Origin: Oasisia sp. SBJ-2009
Lineage: Eukaryota; Annelida; Polychaeta; Sabellida; Siboglinidae
Assembly: GCA_964017155.1 (NCBI GenBank)
Contig: OZ024861.1
Span: 13,576,412-13,640,411 of the forward strand
Direction: 5' to 3'
Length of the DNA stretch: 64,000 nucleotides
The first letter of the stretch is position 1. Every line of letters begins with the position of its first letter. The notes beneath the pieces were generated by a model, which searched no databases, had not been told where the DNA came from, and was given only the letters and a program-made list of their open reading frames with translations. A program made the translations under genes and the position numbers. This document shows, in pieces, positions 34,355 through 50,088 of this stretch.

Positions 34355-37300
34355 GTCTGGCCGCAGAAATATCCTCATGTCGTGTTCAAAGTGTCACCTA
34401 GTGGTGCTTCCAATGCCTTTGTCTGCCAGTTCGAGTTGTGATCAGCATTGGGCGACGAACTTGAAGGAATCTGTCACCAGTGGAGTGACGTTTACATTTG
34501 TAAACCCTGTGAGTGACAATATGGACAGAAGCCAATGCTCGGCGAGGCATCTTGTAGGAGTTTATCGGCGGGGCATCTTGTAGGAGTTTATCGGCGGGGC
34601 ATCTTGTCGCAGTTGAAAGTTGGGCTGTTTGTTGGTGTCTTTATTTTGCTGGACGCCTCATGATTTAGCAAGATCTCAGGGCATAGACACTGTCAGTGCT
34701 ACAGCGCTGGTGACTGTGTTTGCTGACATTGTTGTGTAAAGTTGTTTATTTATTTATTGACGAGTCAACTGGCTTCCAGACTGCACATGTATATGGGCTG
34801 CCTTATTTTGCAACCATTTGCATGCCATTTCCTTCTGGTGAATGTACATTTTGATGGTTTCACGTGCACAAGTAGAACTTGAATATGTGTCTGAAAAGCA
34901 TACACAAGTTTAAGTTCATCTACCGGTAATAGTTTGTTATCTAATGATGTTTACCAAGTGAAGTCGATATTATTTTGCACACAGTTACAAGTAAGAACTG
35001 TCTCACTTTTGTGAGACTAATGTAGTTTATTACATTTAACCAGATAATTACCATCAGAAACAATTAAAAGAATATGCAGTATCAGATACGATAAACATTG
35101 TACAAATGACAGAGCTATGCATGTCATTCAAGATGATTATATACGGGTAAATGGGCCCTAATTAATATAATCCCATAAAACAATTTAAACACTTCAGAGA
35201 ACGGAGGAAAAGATATTACGACAAGCAAAAGACAAGTATCTTGGTGAATTAAAATTGGAAACGAGGCTGTATCAGATGCATGATGGGAGAATGTGTTTGC
35301 ATTTTGGTACGCTAGGTATCATGTAGTCGAGGTGGAAATGATATCGTCAGTTTGTTGTTTCCGATGGTAAATATCTAGGCTAGTGGAAATATATTTTAAT
35401 ACTGAATAGGTTCTTTTACATATCTGCCGTATGGTTAATTTCAGTGGTTTTTTATTTTCTGGTGTCTTGGGGCCACTCATCCATCAATCGACAGATAATT
35501 AGTGTTACATATCAAGTTTCCATCAAGAGTTAACCATGGAATCCTGTAGAAATGTGGTTTGATTTATACTTAGTTTATAATACTATCTGATGCGTTACTA
35601 GCAGTTTTCCACTAATAATTATATTTTATTTTCAAGAAGGGTATATGCTAGAGAAACTAGACAATCTCATATAAATAGACATTAATATTATGTTGCTGGC
35701 CTGTCACTGTGGTGCAGCTGTTGGTTTAATTGGACATGTTTCAGGAATATTTATAATTCAGGGTTGCCACTGGTCAGGGAAAAGTCAGGGAAATGTTGTG
35801 CTGGGTCAGGGAAATTTGACATTTTGAGAAAAGTCAGGGAAATACAGGAAAATCCATTGAAAGTCGGGGAAATTTGACTTTCTCATGTCATACACGTAAC
35901 GCCGCGATGCCGCGAACTCGAATTCATTACGCTTAACGATCCCGTGAAATAATGTTGATACCACAAACATGCTGTTAAAAATGTGGGTACCATATGTTTT
36001 TCAGTTGGCTGAGTGGGCATCGAACACTGATTACATTTTGTAAGTTAATTGCTAATTATATGTACATTGCGCATACATTTTCATGATTATTCAGCCAGCA
36101 TGGTCAGGGAAAACGAAACTTTGAGTCAGGGAAAAGTCAGGGAATTTTTAAAGCTTCCACGAGTGGCAACCCTGTAATTGCATGATTATATATGTACAGT
36201 GTATGTATTTTTTCAGTACAATATATATATATATAGTATAGTGTACCAAGAATGTTTAATTATTCTTGTTTTATGACTATCACAAACAGGCTGTATATAT
36301 GGTTGTAAAACCTGTGCTAAAACATTAACGGTCAATCTCAAACTTTGTTGGTCTTAGGCTTCCGGTATTTTTACTGCTGCTAATTGCGTCTCCTCTAAAA
36401 CAGGTTGTCCTAATTGTTCTGTGTTTCTAGGTATGGTCAATCAAACAGTATAGCTAAACAAATCTTTTATCATTTACAATTGTCTGTAGTGTTGTGTCCA
36501 TATTAATATACATATATTTGGATTGAAATACCCAAACTTGTAATGCAAATAACTTCCCTTGAATTGTTTTCCTTTTTGGGCAACTTTTGTGAAGTCGTTT
36601 TCATATACTCAAAGGTGCCATTGGTGTGTTTATTTATTATAAGTCTGCAGCATGTTTGGTGGACATGGTATCAGTGTCATTTGTTTAACATGGATTCATT
36701 GTTGTCACGTTTTATTGACAAGTGCTAGAATCTACGGCACACATTATTTGTCATCCACTTCGGATGATCATTGCCGTCTTCTGTTTCTAACGAGTGACAA
36801 GGTGTGGACAATGTCTCAATTGTTGCTATGCTCAAAGTAATACTTTTGCACGTCACAATTTGGTGAGGTGAATTTAAATGTGTGCAAGTGAAATGCAGTT
36901 TCATTTAATGGAAATAAATAAAATGCTTTTTACAACGTAAGTCTGGTTGCCTTATCTTGTTTACTAGTCATGTGTTGTTGAGCGTCATGTAATTATTTCT
37001 CTGTTTCCAGCCTGTTAATTTGAAGCTTGTTTTCGGTCTCAAACTTGTACATGTTCATGTTTTGTTTAATAATTTTTATTTGTAAAGTGCCGTATATCCT
37101 GCCGTATATCCAGAAAAATGTCTGCTCTAAGGCGCATAAAAGACATTGTAACATGTACATATTTAAAATATTCATAATCGGTTTAAACTTATACGTAAAG
37201 ACAAAACTTTAAATGATAATAACTAGATAATTAAATAAAGCTTATAAAAATCCTAGTTCATAAGCTAAACTTATCAGCAATAAATAGATATCGTTCCACC

Positions 37301-38698
37301 GGCGCGGAGCCGTCAATGAAAAGCCACGTTTCTAAAGATTACATATGCCACAGCTACCATCAACGTATCATGTATGTCACATTATGTAAAACGGCGACTT
37401 CATTCTTCATGCTTAGACAAAATTACAAAGTTTAGTTCAGTTTCAGGCTGCAACCACACCAGGACCCGGCCAGCAAACATTCCTAAATGTGGGGTGATTA
37501 GACAGTGATTTCTAATAACAATTTACATACAACACAATGTCAGTCATATAATTGTCATGCACATTTATTGTATGAAACAGTATACAATGAAACTGTATAC
37601 AATCTGATGGTTCCACAGCACCAATCTTCATAACACCAGTGTTTGCATCTTGGGCCAAGTCAAAAGTAAAACATTAAAAAAAAAAACTTCTTTATCCTTA
37701 ACCTACTTGATAATATTCACCAAATGCCCTGATTTATGAATAAACACTTAAATGCACGGACGATGCAAACAATTGACCGTTTGAAACATTTATTTCTAAC
37801 AAAACTGTACACTAATCGTCAAAATGGAAATATAAAAATACAACAATCTAAAAGACATCCTTGCAGAAACCTACTGTAAGTAATTGACCAATGGCGACTA
37901 ATACGTCACAATAGCAGCTCCGCTTTTTGCAAAACTTAAATACTCATAATTTGCATGATACTGAAATCATGGTAAATACGTCGGAAATCCTAAGGTACAT
38001 TACCGAGAAATGGGCTTCTCTAAACAATTACGTCAGAAATGCAGATTCATAATCTAGTAGTTTATTCTTTCAAAATTTTTACAGAAAAACAAAGGTTCAT
38101 TATCTAACTTATTTTTCTCTACTACACATTTTTCTACTTCCTAAAACTGTATAATATATGGCAATGCACAGATTGATATTAAGCAGAAACAGAACTGCTT
38201 AGCTATACTACCCATGTGTCAGGTTTTGTATAATATAAAGGCCTTCCAAGGTGAATGTAAAGTCAGGTGGAGAATCCATACATTTTTACCAGTGCATTCT
38301 GGGAGACTACGCAGACCAACTCTGCATCAACAATGATGATTCGTACCTGTCAAGATCAATGATAGCAGACCAAATAATACTCTCTGCAATATCCTTGCAT
38401 ATTACCTCCAGTGATCCTATGACTGACAAACCCTTTTGGAATGCAATGATCCACATCTTGCCATGTCAAGATGATTACGGCACATGCACACCTCAGTGGA
38501 GTAAACAAGAATCTTGCTGAAATCAAATTCTTTGATTTGATCTCTGCATGATATTTTTCATCATCATATGAATAGCCCCGCATATTCTACAACCATCATA
38601 CATTTGTCTGTCATGAACTATGAAATCACACTACTTTTCCATCATCTCTCATTGTATGCGACATAAATGATCAGGTGTCACATGACTAATGCACTGCA
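34355..38698. other. Convergent intergenic region / 3' UTRs
   Basis: No coding exon seen. It holds the CAGGG element at 35759-36174, AATAAA at 36913-36918 (plus, possible ZUP1 polyadenylation signal) and AATAAA on the minus strand at 38061-38066 (possible end of the ZMYM-like transcript, giving a 3' UTR of about 630 nt). 34550-34610 has a 28-bp tandem duplication (GGCGGGGCATCTTGTAGGAG). Confidence 0.4.
35759..36174. mobile_element. Nonautonomous hAT-like element, CAGGGTTGCCAC ends
   Basis: Perfect 12-bp terminal inverted repeats CAGGGTTGCCAC / GTGGCAACCCTG, subterminal GTCAGGGAAAAGTCAGGGAA near both ends, and TAATT flush on both sides. No transposase. Confidence 0.85.
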
Positions 38699-38879
38699 TC
38701 ATGGGACTTCCTGTAGTTGCACCTCCTGGATTTCTCTGACGAGACGAACGCGATTGAGCATCTTGTTCATGGCCTCTGCCCCTAGTGACTGTGTGGAGTA
38801 CCAGACCGGACTGTCGGGCACGCACGATCTCTCGGGCACAAGGTAGAAGACGTCGTTGCGGTTCTTGATGCTCTCAGGG
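38699..38879 (-). CDS. ZMYM-like terminal exon, DUF3504 end
   Basis: CPESIKNRNDVFYLVPERSC, then VPDSPVWYSTQSLGAEAMNK and MLNRVRLVREIQEVQLQEVP, with TGA at 38701-38699. DVFYL.PERSCVPDSPVWYS is the conserved ending of ZMYM2/3/4. Confidence 0.95.
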
Positions 38880-41800
38880 CTGCAAGCATCACCACACAAT
38901 GCCACATTACACACATTGTCACATTACACTCAGCGCCACATTACACACAATGCTACATAACACACAATGCCACATTACACACATTGTCACATTACACTCA
39001 GCGCCACATTACACACAATGCTACATAACACACAACGCCACATTACACACATTGTCACATTACACTCAGCGCCACATTACACACATTGTCACATTACACT
39101 CAGCGCCACATTACACAATGCTACATAACACACAACGCCACATTACACACATTGTCACATTACACTCAGCGCCACATTACACACAATGCTACATTACACA
39201 CATTGTCACATTACACACAATGCCACATTACACACAATGCTACATTACACACAACGCTACATTACACACATTGTCACATTACACTCAGCACCACATTACA
39301 CACAACGCTACATTACACACATTGTCACATTACACTCAGCGCCACATTACACACAATGCTACATTACACACAACGCCACATTACACACAATGCCACATTA
39401 CACACAATGCTACATAACACACAACGCCACATTACACACATTGTCACATTACACTCAGCGCCACATTACACACAATGCTACATTACACACAATGCCACAT
39501 TACACACAATGCTACATTACACACAACGCTACATTACACACATTGTCACATTACACACAATGCCACATTACACACAATGCTACATTACACACAACGCTAC
39601 ATTACACACATTGTCAAATTACACTCAGCGCCACATTACACACAATGCTACATAACACACGTCACCACATTACACACATCGCCACATTACACACATCGCC
39701 ACATTACACACAATGCCACATTACACACATTGTCACATTACACTCAGCGCCACATTACACACAATGCTACATTACACACAACGCCACATTACACACAATG
39801 CTACATTACACACAATGCCACATTACACACAATGCTACATTACACACAACGCCACATTACACACAATGCTACATTACACACAATGCTACATTACACACAA
39901 TGCCACATTACACACAATGCTACATAACACACAACGCCACATTACACACATTGTCACATTACACTCAGCGCCACATTACACACAATGCTACATTACACAC
40001 AATGCCACTTTACACACAATGCTACATAACACACAACGCCACATTACACACATTGTCACATTACACTCAGCGCCATATTACACACAATGCTACATAACAC
40101 ACGTCACCACATTACACACATCGCCACATTACACACAATGCCACATTACACTCAGCGCCACATTACACACATCGCCACATTATACACAACGCCACATTAT
40201 ACACAACACCACATTACACTCAGTGCCACATTACACACAGTGCCACATTACACTCAGCGCCACATTACACTCAGTGCCACATTACACACATCGCCACATT
40301 ACACACATCGCCACATTACATACAATGCCACATTACACTCAGTGCCACATTACACACATTGCCACATTACACACAGCGCCACATTACACACAACGCTACA
40401 TAACACACATCACCACATTACACACATCACCACATTACACTCAGCGGCTCTATGGACGATACAACAGATACTGTACATGACGTCAAGATTCTGAGACTGC
40501 AAGACTATGTTTATTTTGGAGAAACTTCTAATGTTTCAATCCACCTGTTCTGACCCTTTTATCACAACACTTATTACGTACATTTTATACAGTTACGTTT
40601 TTACCAATATTGTACTTTGTGCATCTCTGAGTGGAAGTATATAGTGGTAGAGGACCTCAGCGAGTGAGCCAAAATGTTGCAAGTTTCAAATAACACTGTT
40701 CAAATGTGTACATTCTTGCAGTCTACTTCTATGGATGTTAGCTATGAAACTGTCTCCTTATTCCCATCACAAAACAGATTTGTAGATGAGCAAATATCTT
40801 GTTTGTGTGCATGCATGTACATATGAAAACCCATGTGATATGCGCAGTCAAGTTAACAAAAGAGGGTGTACTGTCATAAAAAGACAACGCAGAAAGAAAC
40901 TGTAACTGTCAATGTTCTTTTGTGAAAATGGTAATATTATATGTTCTTGCAAAGCTAACTGGTAACAGTGTGCATTACCAACGGTACGAAGTACTACTAA
41001 ATATAATTGAACATTTGGTTCATTTGAAGATGTGCACCCAAGCAGAAGGCGATGACTGGAAGGCCAGCCATCTAGGCAATGGTGTGTTCGTTAGGATTTC
41101 AGGTCAAAAACAGGTTAAATGCCATTTTTTATTTTACCCAAATGAGGAAGTGTTTGTTTAAACTATCTAATATATACACAAACATTATAAATACTTATTC
41201 ATAGATGTGCACAAACGAACGTTTGTTTTTAAAATATCCAATATGAGTCATCCTCTTTTTTGTCAAAACATGATATACTCATATTCAGCCAATCATCACT
41301 ATAGTTATACAGAGGGATGGTGTGTGCGACATTTATACCGTGTTTTGAAACATCAAAACACAGTATATGATATCACAAATGTCACATTTTGTCTAACAAA
41401 CCTCCAACAAGTACTTCAGACTTAGTTTCTGTCCTCGAAGATTTTTGTTTCCTATTTTTATTTACAAGTTTTCATTTAAGCTTTAAGGACGAAACACAAA
41501 ACGATGAAAATGGAGATAATATTGTGTTTTCCCTGAAACTCTTGATATGACAACTGAACGTACCACTTGGAGAGGTAGAACTCGTAGAGTTTGACCGGGC
41601 AGCGTAGGGGGTTCTCTGCGTTCTCCCCCTGTTCAAATACCGGCAGCTCCTCCTTCCTCCGCTTCACCCCCGCCGCATCGCCCCCTGCACAGCAACCAGG
41701 GTCAAAGGTCAAGATGGATTTCTCCCCAAATACAGAGTGGAAACTTGATTTAACACTACTAGTCCTCTTCACCCCCAGTGGTACATATGGCTACGACAAT

Positions 41801-42899
41801 ATTTTATTTAAAACTGAAATGCACTATTAAAAAACTTGTTCATGTATAAATATGTTCTAATAAAATATGCTACATCAACCACAGAAAGAACAAGACGTGG
41901 AGAATCTATTTAGAAATTTCTGTTTCACGGTCGGTTTCTTGCTGTCCACACACACAGTTGCCAATATATACGATCCTAAACACGTGCAGATTCTAGCAGG
42001 CCAAACAAACCAGGTAACAGTTGATGGATTACGTATGTATCTGTTAATATAAAACTCAAACACAGACTTCTTGGAAAAATCAACCGGTAACATGTATAGT
42101 CGGTATATTTTAACAGACTAATGAAACAGCAAGCTGCATCACAACAACAACCACAGAACAACCTGACAAACTTATTTATTGCTCCGACATTTACATCTAC
42201 TCTTGCATTAGCGCTCTTTATTTCACCAACATCCACCGCACAGACAACACTACTCCGGCAACCAACAACCGCAGTTCTGCAGTTTAGCAACACTCAACAA
42301 TTCCGTGGCACATAAATGGATCAGCCGCACGCACGCGTCACTCACCGATCTGCGTGGGAACGTAGTAGCGCAGGTAGACGCTGCGACTGGGCGTCTTGGA
42401 GCCGGTGACGTTCAGCTTCTTCCAGTGCTTCATGATGTGTGAGAAGGAGAGATGGAGGTGGTCGTCCACACTCCGCAGGTGGAAGTAGCGGGTGTTGAAG
42501 TAGATGAGAGTGTTGAGGAGGACGTAGGGGGAGTGGGCCCCCAGCTGCTTACACTCCCACAGGTGCTCCTCCTCCATGCGACACACGATCTCACCTGCAG
42601 ACATCACATCACGTCACATACTCCAGGTAAACATACCTGACATCACTCCAGGTACACACATCACACGACACAACACCACTCCCGATACACACACATCACA
42701 TACTCCAGGTAGACATACCTGACATCACTCCAGGTACACACATCACACGACACAACACCACTCCCGATACACACACATCACATACTCCAGGTAAACATAC
42801 CTGACATCACTCCAGGTACACACATCACACGACACAACACCACTCCCGATACACACACATCACATACTCCAGGTAAACATACATCACATCACTCCAGGT

Positions 42900-42974
<75 letters not shown>

Positions 42975-45900
42975 ACTACAGGTAAATATAAATCACATCA
43001 CTCCAGATAATCACATATCACATCACTCCATGTACATACACACATTACATCACTCCAGGTAAACATACATCACATCACTCCGTGTACACACATCACATCA
43101 CTCCAGGTAAACACACATCACATCACTCCAGGTAAACACACATCACATCACTCCATGTACACACATCACATCACTCCAGGTAAACATACATCACATCACT
43201 CAATGTACACACATCACATCACTCCATGTACACACATCACATCACTCCAGGTAAACACACATCACATCACTCCATGTACACACATCACATCACTCCAGGT
43301 AAACACACATCACATCACTCCGATAAACACATATCACATCACTCCAGGTAAACATACATCACATCACTCCAGGTAAACATACATCACATCACTCCGATAA
43401 ACACATATCACATCACTCCGGGTAAATACACATTACTCCAAGTAAACGTACATCACATCACATCACATCACATCACATCACATCACATCACATCACATCA
43501 CATCACATCACATCACATCACATCACATCACATCACATCACATCACATCACATCACATCACATCACATCACATCACATCACATCACATCACATCACATCA
43601 CATCACATCACATCACATCACTCCAGGTATACATCACATGTTTGTATGATCCCAGGTAAAAAGATATGACTGCCAGTTTTCTATGTGTGATTGTGTGCAC
43701 CTGACTCCAAATACAAGAGCAAACACTACATCTATCCACTGCTGTCTGTATCTAGAATCTCTTTTAGACAGCTCAGAAAACTGGGGCAATGTAGACTGAA
43801 CAAAATTGCCAAAGCTTAAAAATGACCCCTGGAGGATCCTAACTCGGGTCTTCTTGATTTAAAAACCCCACAAGCCAGAAAGACCAAAATTGCCAATTTG
43901 AAAAATCATTAAATTACAAGAAAAAGCACAATCCAAGGAACTATCAAAACTATTAGGGAATTTTCATCAGGTACCTTCAATAATTGTTTATTAACTGACT
44001 GACATAATTAACTCTTTGTGAATATGATCCAACGGTCAACCTACCCTGTGCATTGAGTCGGACAGTGTAGTCGGTCAGGAGTTCGTTCAGACATCCGGTG
44101 AACTTCTCAAAGTAGATGTCTGTGAAGATGTTATCGATGCGAGCGTTTTCAAAGAGGTACTGCTGTATACCTGCAACCAGACAACTGTGTTGTCACATTC
44201 ATCTCGTACAGGTAACAGAGGGACGCGTTGTCTGCAGAGAGAAACTAATTCATGATATGGATATGTGCAAATTATTAAAGCCATTAGATATACTGAAATA
44301 CATCGCAGTAATGCATACTTATAATTTGTGTGCTTTATTATTATTTTTATCCTGCAAGATCAATCTGATACGATTTACTGAATACAGACTACGGTAATGA
44401 TATATATATATATATATATGGTGTGTATACATATATACACACCAATTACTACATGTATTATTTATAAACCCAATAAATACATGTGCATGGATAGTTGATG
44501 TCTTGAGCAGATATCTTGATTGTCTATAACCGTGACATGTCTGGAGCAATGTGGACTTTACGAGACACCAAAAGAAACAGCTCTAAAAAGGATTTGGTCA
44601 GCCTTACATCTGTGACAGCAAAATAAATACCTACATCGGAGCTGTATTTGATTAAGCATCCCAGAGTGGAGACACCGCTACTAAACCAAGGGAGAGAACA
44701 ACGGTGCCATGGAATTCCTGGTTACGTAGGAACACGGATCACACGGGATACCACACAAGAAGTCCCGGTTACGTAGGAACACGGATCAAACAGGATACCA
44801 CACAAGAAGTCCCGGTTACGTAGGAACACGGATCACACGGGATACCACACAAGAAGTCCCGGTTACGTAGGAACACGGATCAAACAGGATACCACACAAG
44901 AAGTCCCGGTTACGTAGGAACACGGATTACACGGGATACCACACAAGAAGTCCCGGTTACGTAGGAACACGGATCAAACAGGATACCACACAAGAAGTCC
45001 CGGTTACGTAGGAACACGGATTACACGGGATACCACACAAGAAGTCCCGGTTACGTAGGAACACGGATCAAACAGGATACCACACAAGAAGTCCTGGTTA
45101 CGTAGGAACACGGATCACACGGGATACCACACAAGAAGTCCTGGTTACGTAGGAACACGGATCACACGGGATACCACACAAGAAGTCCTGGTTACGTAGG
45201 AACACGGATCACACGGGATACCACACAAGAAGTCCTGGTTACGTAGGAACACGGATCACACAGGATACCACACAAGAAGTCCTGGTTACGTAGGAACACG
45301 GATCACACGGGATACCACACAAGAAGTCCTGGTTACGTAGGAACACGGATCACACGGGATACCACACAAGAAGTCCTGGTTACGTAGGAACACGGATCAC
45401 ACGGGATACCACACAAGAAGTCCTGGTTACGTAGGAACACGGATCACACAGGATACCACACAAGAAGTCCTGGTTACGTAGCAACACGGATCACACAGGA
45501 TACCACACAAGAAGTCCTGGTTACGTAGGAACACGGATCACACAGGATACCACACAAGAAGTCCTGGTTACGTAGCAACACGGATCACACAGGATACCAC
45601 ACAAGAAGTCCTGGTTACGTAGCAACACGGATCACACGGGATACCACACAAGAAGTCCTGGTTACGTAGCAACACGGATCACACAGGATACCACACAAGA
45701 AGTCCTGGTTACGTAGCAACACGGATCACACGGGATACCACACAAGAAGTCCTGGTTACGTAGCAACACGGATCACACAGGATACCACACAAGAAGTCCT
45801 GGTTACGTAGGAACACGGATCACACGGGATACCACACAAGAAGTCCTGGTTACGTAGGAACACGGATCACACAGGATACCACACAAGAAGTCCTGGTTAC

Positions 45901-48900
45901 GTAGGAACACGGATCACACGGGATACCACACAAGAAGTCCTGGTTACGTAGGAACACGGATTACACGGGATACCACACAAGAAGTCCTGGTTACGTAGGA
46001 ACACGGATCACACAGGATACCACACAAGAAGTCCTGGTTACGTAGGAACACGGATCACACAGGATACCACACAAGAAGTCCTGGTTACGTAGGAACACGG
46101 ATCACACGGGATACCACACAAGAAGTCCTGGTTACGTAGGAACACGGATCACACGGGATACCACACAAGAAGTCCTGGTTACGTAGGAACACGGATCACA
46201 CAGGATACCACACAAGAAGTCCTGGTTACGTAGCAACACGGATCACACAGGATACCACACAAGAAGTCCTGGTTACGTAGGAACACGGATCACACGGGAT
46301 ACCACACAAGAAGTCCTGGTTACGTAGGAACACGGATCACACGGGATACCACACAAGAAGTCCTGGTTACGTAGGAACACGGATCACACGGGATACCACA
46401 CAAGAAGTCCTGGTTACGTAGGAACACGGATCACACAGGATACCACACAAGAAGTCCTGGTTACGTAGGAACACGGATCACACGGGATACCACACAAGAA
46501 GTCCTGGTTACGTAGGAACACGGATCACACGGGATACCACACAAGAAGTCCTGGTTACGTAGGAACACGGATCACACAGGATACCACACAAGAAGTCCTG
46601 GTTACGTAGCAACACGGATCACACAGGATACCACACAAGAAGTCCTGGTTACGTAGGAACACGGATCACACAGGATACCACACAAGAAGTCCTGGTTACG
46701 TAGCAACACGGATCACACAGGATACCACACAAGAAGTCCTGGTTACGTAGCAACACGGATCACACGGGATACCACACAAGAAGTCCTGGTTACGTAGCAA
46801 CACGGATCACACAGGATACCACACAAGAAGTCCTGGTTACGTAGCAACACGGATCACACGGGATACCACACAAGAAGTCCTGGTTACGTAGCAACACGGA
46901 TCACACAGGATACCACACAAGAAGTCCTGGTTACGTAGGAACACGGATCACACGGGATACCACACAAGAAGTCCTGGTTACGTAGGAACACGGATCACAC
47001 AGGATACCACACAAGAAGTCCTGGTTACGTAGGAACACGGATCACACGGGATACCACACAAGAAGTCCTGGTTACGTAGGAACACGGATTACACGGGATA
47101 CCACACAAGAAGTCCTGGTTACGTAGGAACACGGATCACACAGGATACCACACAAGAAGTCCTGGTTACGTAGGAACACGGATCACACAGGATACCACAC
47201 AAGAAGTCCTGGTTACGTAGGAACACGGATCACACGGGATACCACACAAGAAGTCCTGGTTACGTAGGAACACGGATCACACGGGATACCACACAAGAAG
47301 TCCTGGTTACGTAGGAACACGGATCACACCGGATACCACACAAGAAGTCCTGGTTACGTAGCAACACGGATCACACAGGATACCACACAAGAAGTCCTGG
47401 TTACGTAGGAACACGGATCACATGGGATACCACACAAGAAGTCCTGGTTACGTAGGAACACGGATCACACGGGATACCACACAAGAAGTCCTGGTTACGT
47501 AGGAACACGGATCACACGGGATACCACACAAGAAGTCCTGGTTACGTAGGAACACGGATCACACAGGATACCACACAAGAAGTCCTGGTTACGTAGGAAC
47601 ACGGATCACACGGGATACCACACAAGAAGTCCTGGTTACGTAGGAACACGGATCACACGGGATACCACACAAGAAGTCCTGGTTACGTAGGAACACGGAT
47701 CACACAGGATACCACACAAGAAGTCCTGGTTACGTAGCAACACGGATCACACAGGATACCACACAAGAAGTCCTGGTTACGTAGGAACACGGATCACACA
47801 GGATACCACACAAGAAGTCCTGGTTACGTAGCAACACGGATCACACAGGATACCACACAAGAAGTCCTGGTTACGTAGCAACACGGATCACACGGGATAC
47901 CACACAAGAAGTCCTGGTTACGTAGCAACACGGATCACACAGGATACCACACAAGAAGTCCTGGTTACGTAGCAACACGGATCACACGGGATACCACACA
48001 AGAAGTCCTGGTTACGTAGCAACACGGATCACACAGGATACCACACAAGAAGTCCTGGTTACGTAGGAACACGGATCACACGGGATACCACACAAGAAGT
48101 CCTGGTTACGTAGGAACACGGATCACACAGGATACCACACAAGAAGTCCTGGTTACGTAGGAACACGGATCACACGGGATACCACACAAGAAGTCCTGGT
48201 TACGTAGGAACACGGATTACACGGGATACCACACAAGAAGTCCTGGTTACGTAGGAACACGGATCACACAGGATACCACACAAGAAGTCCTGGTTACGTA
48301 GGAACACGGATCACACGGGATACCACACAAGAAGTCCTGATTACGTAGGAACACGGATCACACGGGATACCACAAAAGAAGTCCCGGCTACGGAGGAACA
48401 CGGATCACACGGGATACCACACAAGAAGTCCTGATTACGTAGGAACACGGATCACACGGGATACCACAAAAGAAGTCCCGGCTACGGAGGAACGGCAAAC
48501 TAACACAAACGGCAACACCACAAACCTCTCACCTAGACACATGTAGAAGACGTAGTCGGGCGAGTACTCGTCCCCATCGGTATTCCGCACTTCCTTGACA
48601 AACAGACACAGGGCGAAGTTGAGTTCGTCTGCAGTGCACTGCAGGATGTCTGTCTTGAAGGGCTTCAGTCGGCCGGCCCGGCCCGTGTCTGCGGGCTGCT
48701 GCAGCTGTGTGTTCTTGCCCTCCACCCACCTCTTCCACTCCCCCACCCCGTACATGTACTTCAGCACCATGTTGGCGTCCGGCGACTGGGCCACCGTGGC
48801 AGGCGCGCTGACCGCCGGCGCCACCTTTGACTTCTTGCTGCTATTCGCACTGCTCCGAGTGAGTCGCCGCTTGCTCCCTCTGGTGACCGACAGACCAACT

Positions 48901-50054
48901 CCTTCGGTGTCGAGTGTGCTGAACTCGCCTGATTCAATAGACGCGGCTGACAACAAAAATTATTTTTATTCAGACTACATGTATGATATTAACCATCTGC
49001 TATACAGCACACACCCAACAAATCAATATGGGTAGACATTCTTAGAATTGGTTTTTGAGAGAACTACAATAATCGGGTGACAGAAAATTACATCACCTGC
49101 GCACAAAGAAGGTATACAAAATACTGGTTTCACAAATTAGTTTTCTGTCATGTGAACAAAGAAAATATACAAAATACTGGTTTCACAAATTTGTTTTCCG
49201 TCATGTTTAACTTCCTGGTTCGGATTTATCCTGATAGATGTCTGAAACTGAGCCTCTGTGCTGAACTTGACAATTTAACGATACTTATTAGGATCAGCAA
49301 TATTTCTTGGTGAAACGGGCATTGGAGATTATTCACAATTGTTTTTAGAGACAACCAGATTCAACATATTTACCATGCATTTATAGTGCTCAATCTTCCC
49401 TAGCGACAATTGTAATTGAGATTTTGACTGGTGTAAATATGCAGTATTACAGGATCTCACATGTGTTGATTGCAGCTGGCGCCAGTGAGCCAGCGAGCTC
49501 CAGCGCCTGTTCATCGGCCGGCATCTCGGAGGCCATTCTCAGCGCCATTTGCAGCATGTCTTCCCCGAACTCGGTCGCTTGTTCCGCTGTCGCTGCTATG
49601 ACAACCGCGGTGTCGGTTCCTACTGGCTCAGCTGTTGCCACGGGTAGATCCGTTACTATAGCAACAGTGGGTTACATTTAGGCGCTTAACAAGACATGTA
49701 CAACTGCTGACAAGCTAGGTAAGGACAACTGTAATAAACTTTTTCTAACATTCATTTTCTTAAGGATATATTCATAAACGAAAGAAAAATTGCCTATGGC
49801 GATTCGTTGACTTTAGCAACGATTGTTCACAGCAATCAGCAACCACTGCATGACACCAGCAAACCCAAGAATGTTTTCTTCAAAAAGAACTCTTTCCAAG
49901 TACTTTAGACACTTGCAACTTTGAGATCAAAAAGACTTTCTTGTGCGCTTAAACAGTACATTAAAACAGGACTTTTTCAGGTACGCATTAAAATAAAAGT
50001 AACACGATTAGTGACACACACACCCACACCCACCCACCCACCCACCCACCCACC

Positions 50055-50088
<34 letters not shown>

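Noticed and set aside
38899..40494. His/Thr/Tyr-rich frames up to 303 codons
   Set aside because: 17-bp array read in three frames; intronic.
44706..48495. CRISPR-like repeat array
   Set aside because: Repeats are contiguous with no variable spacers, in eukaryotic intron DNA.
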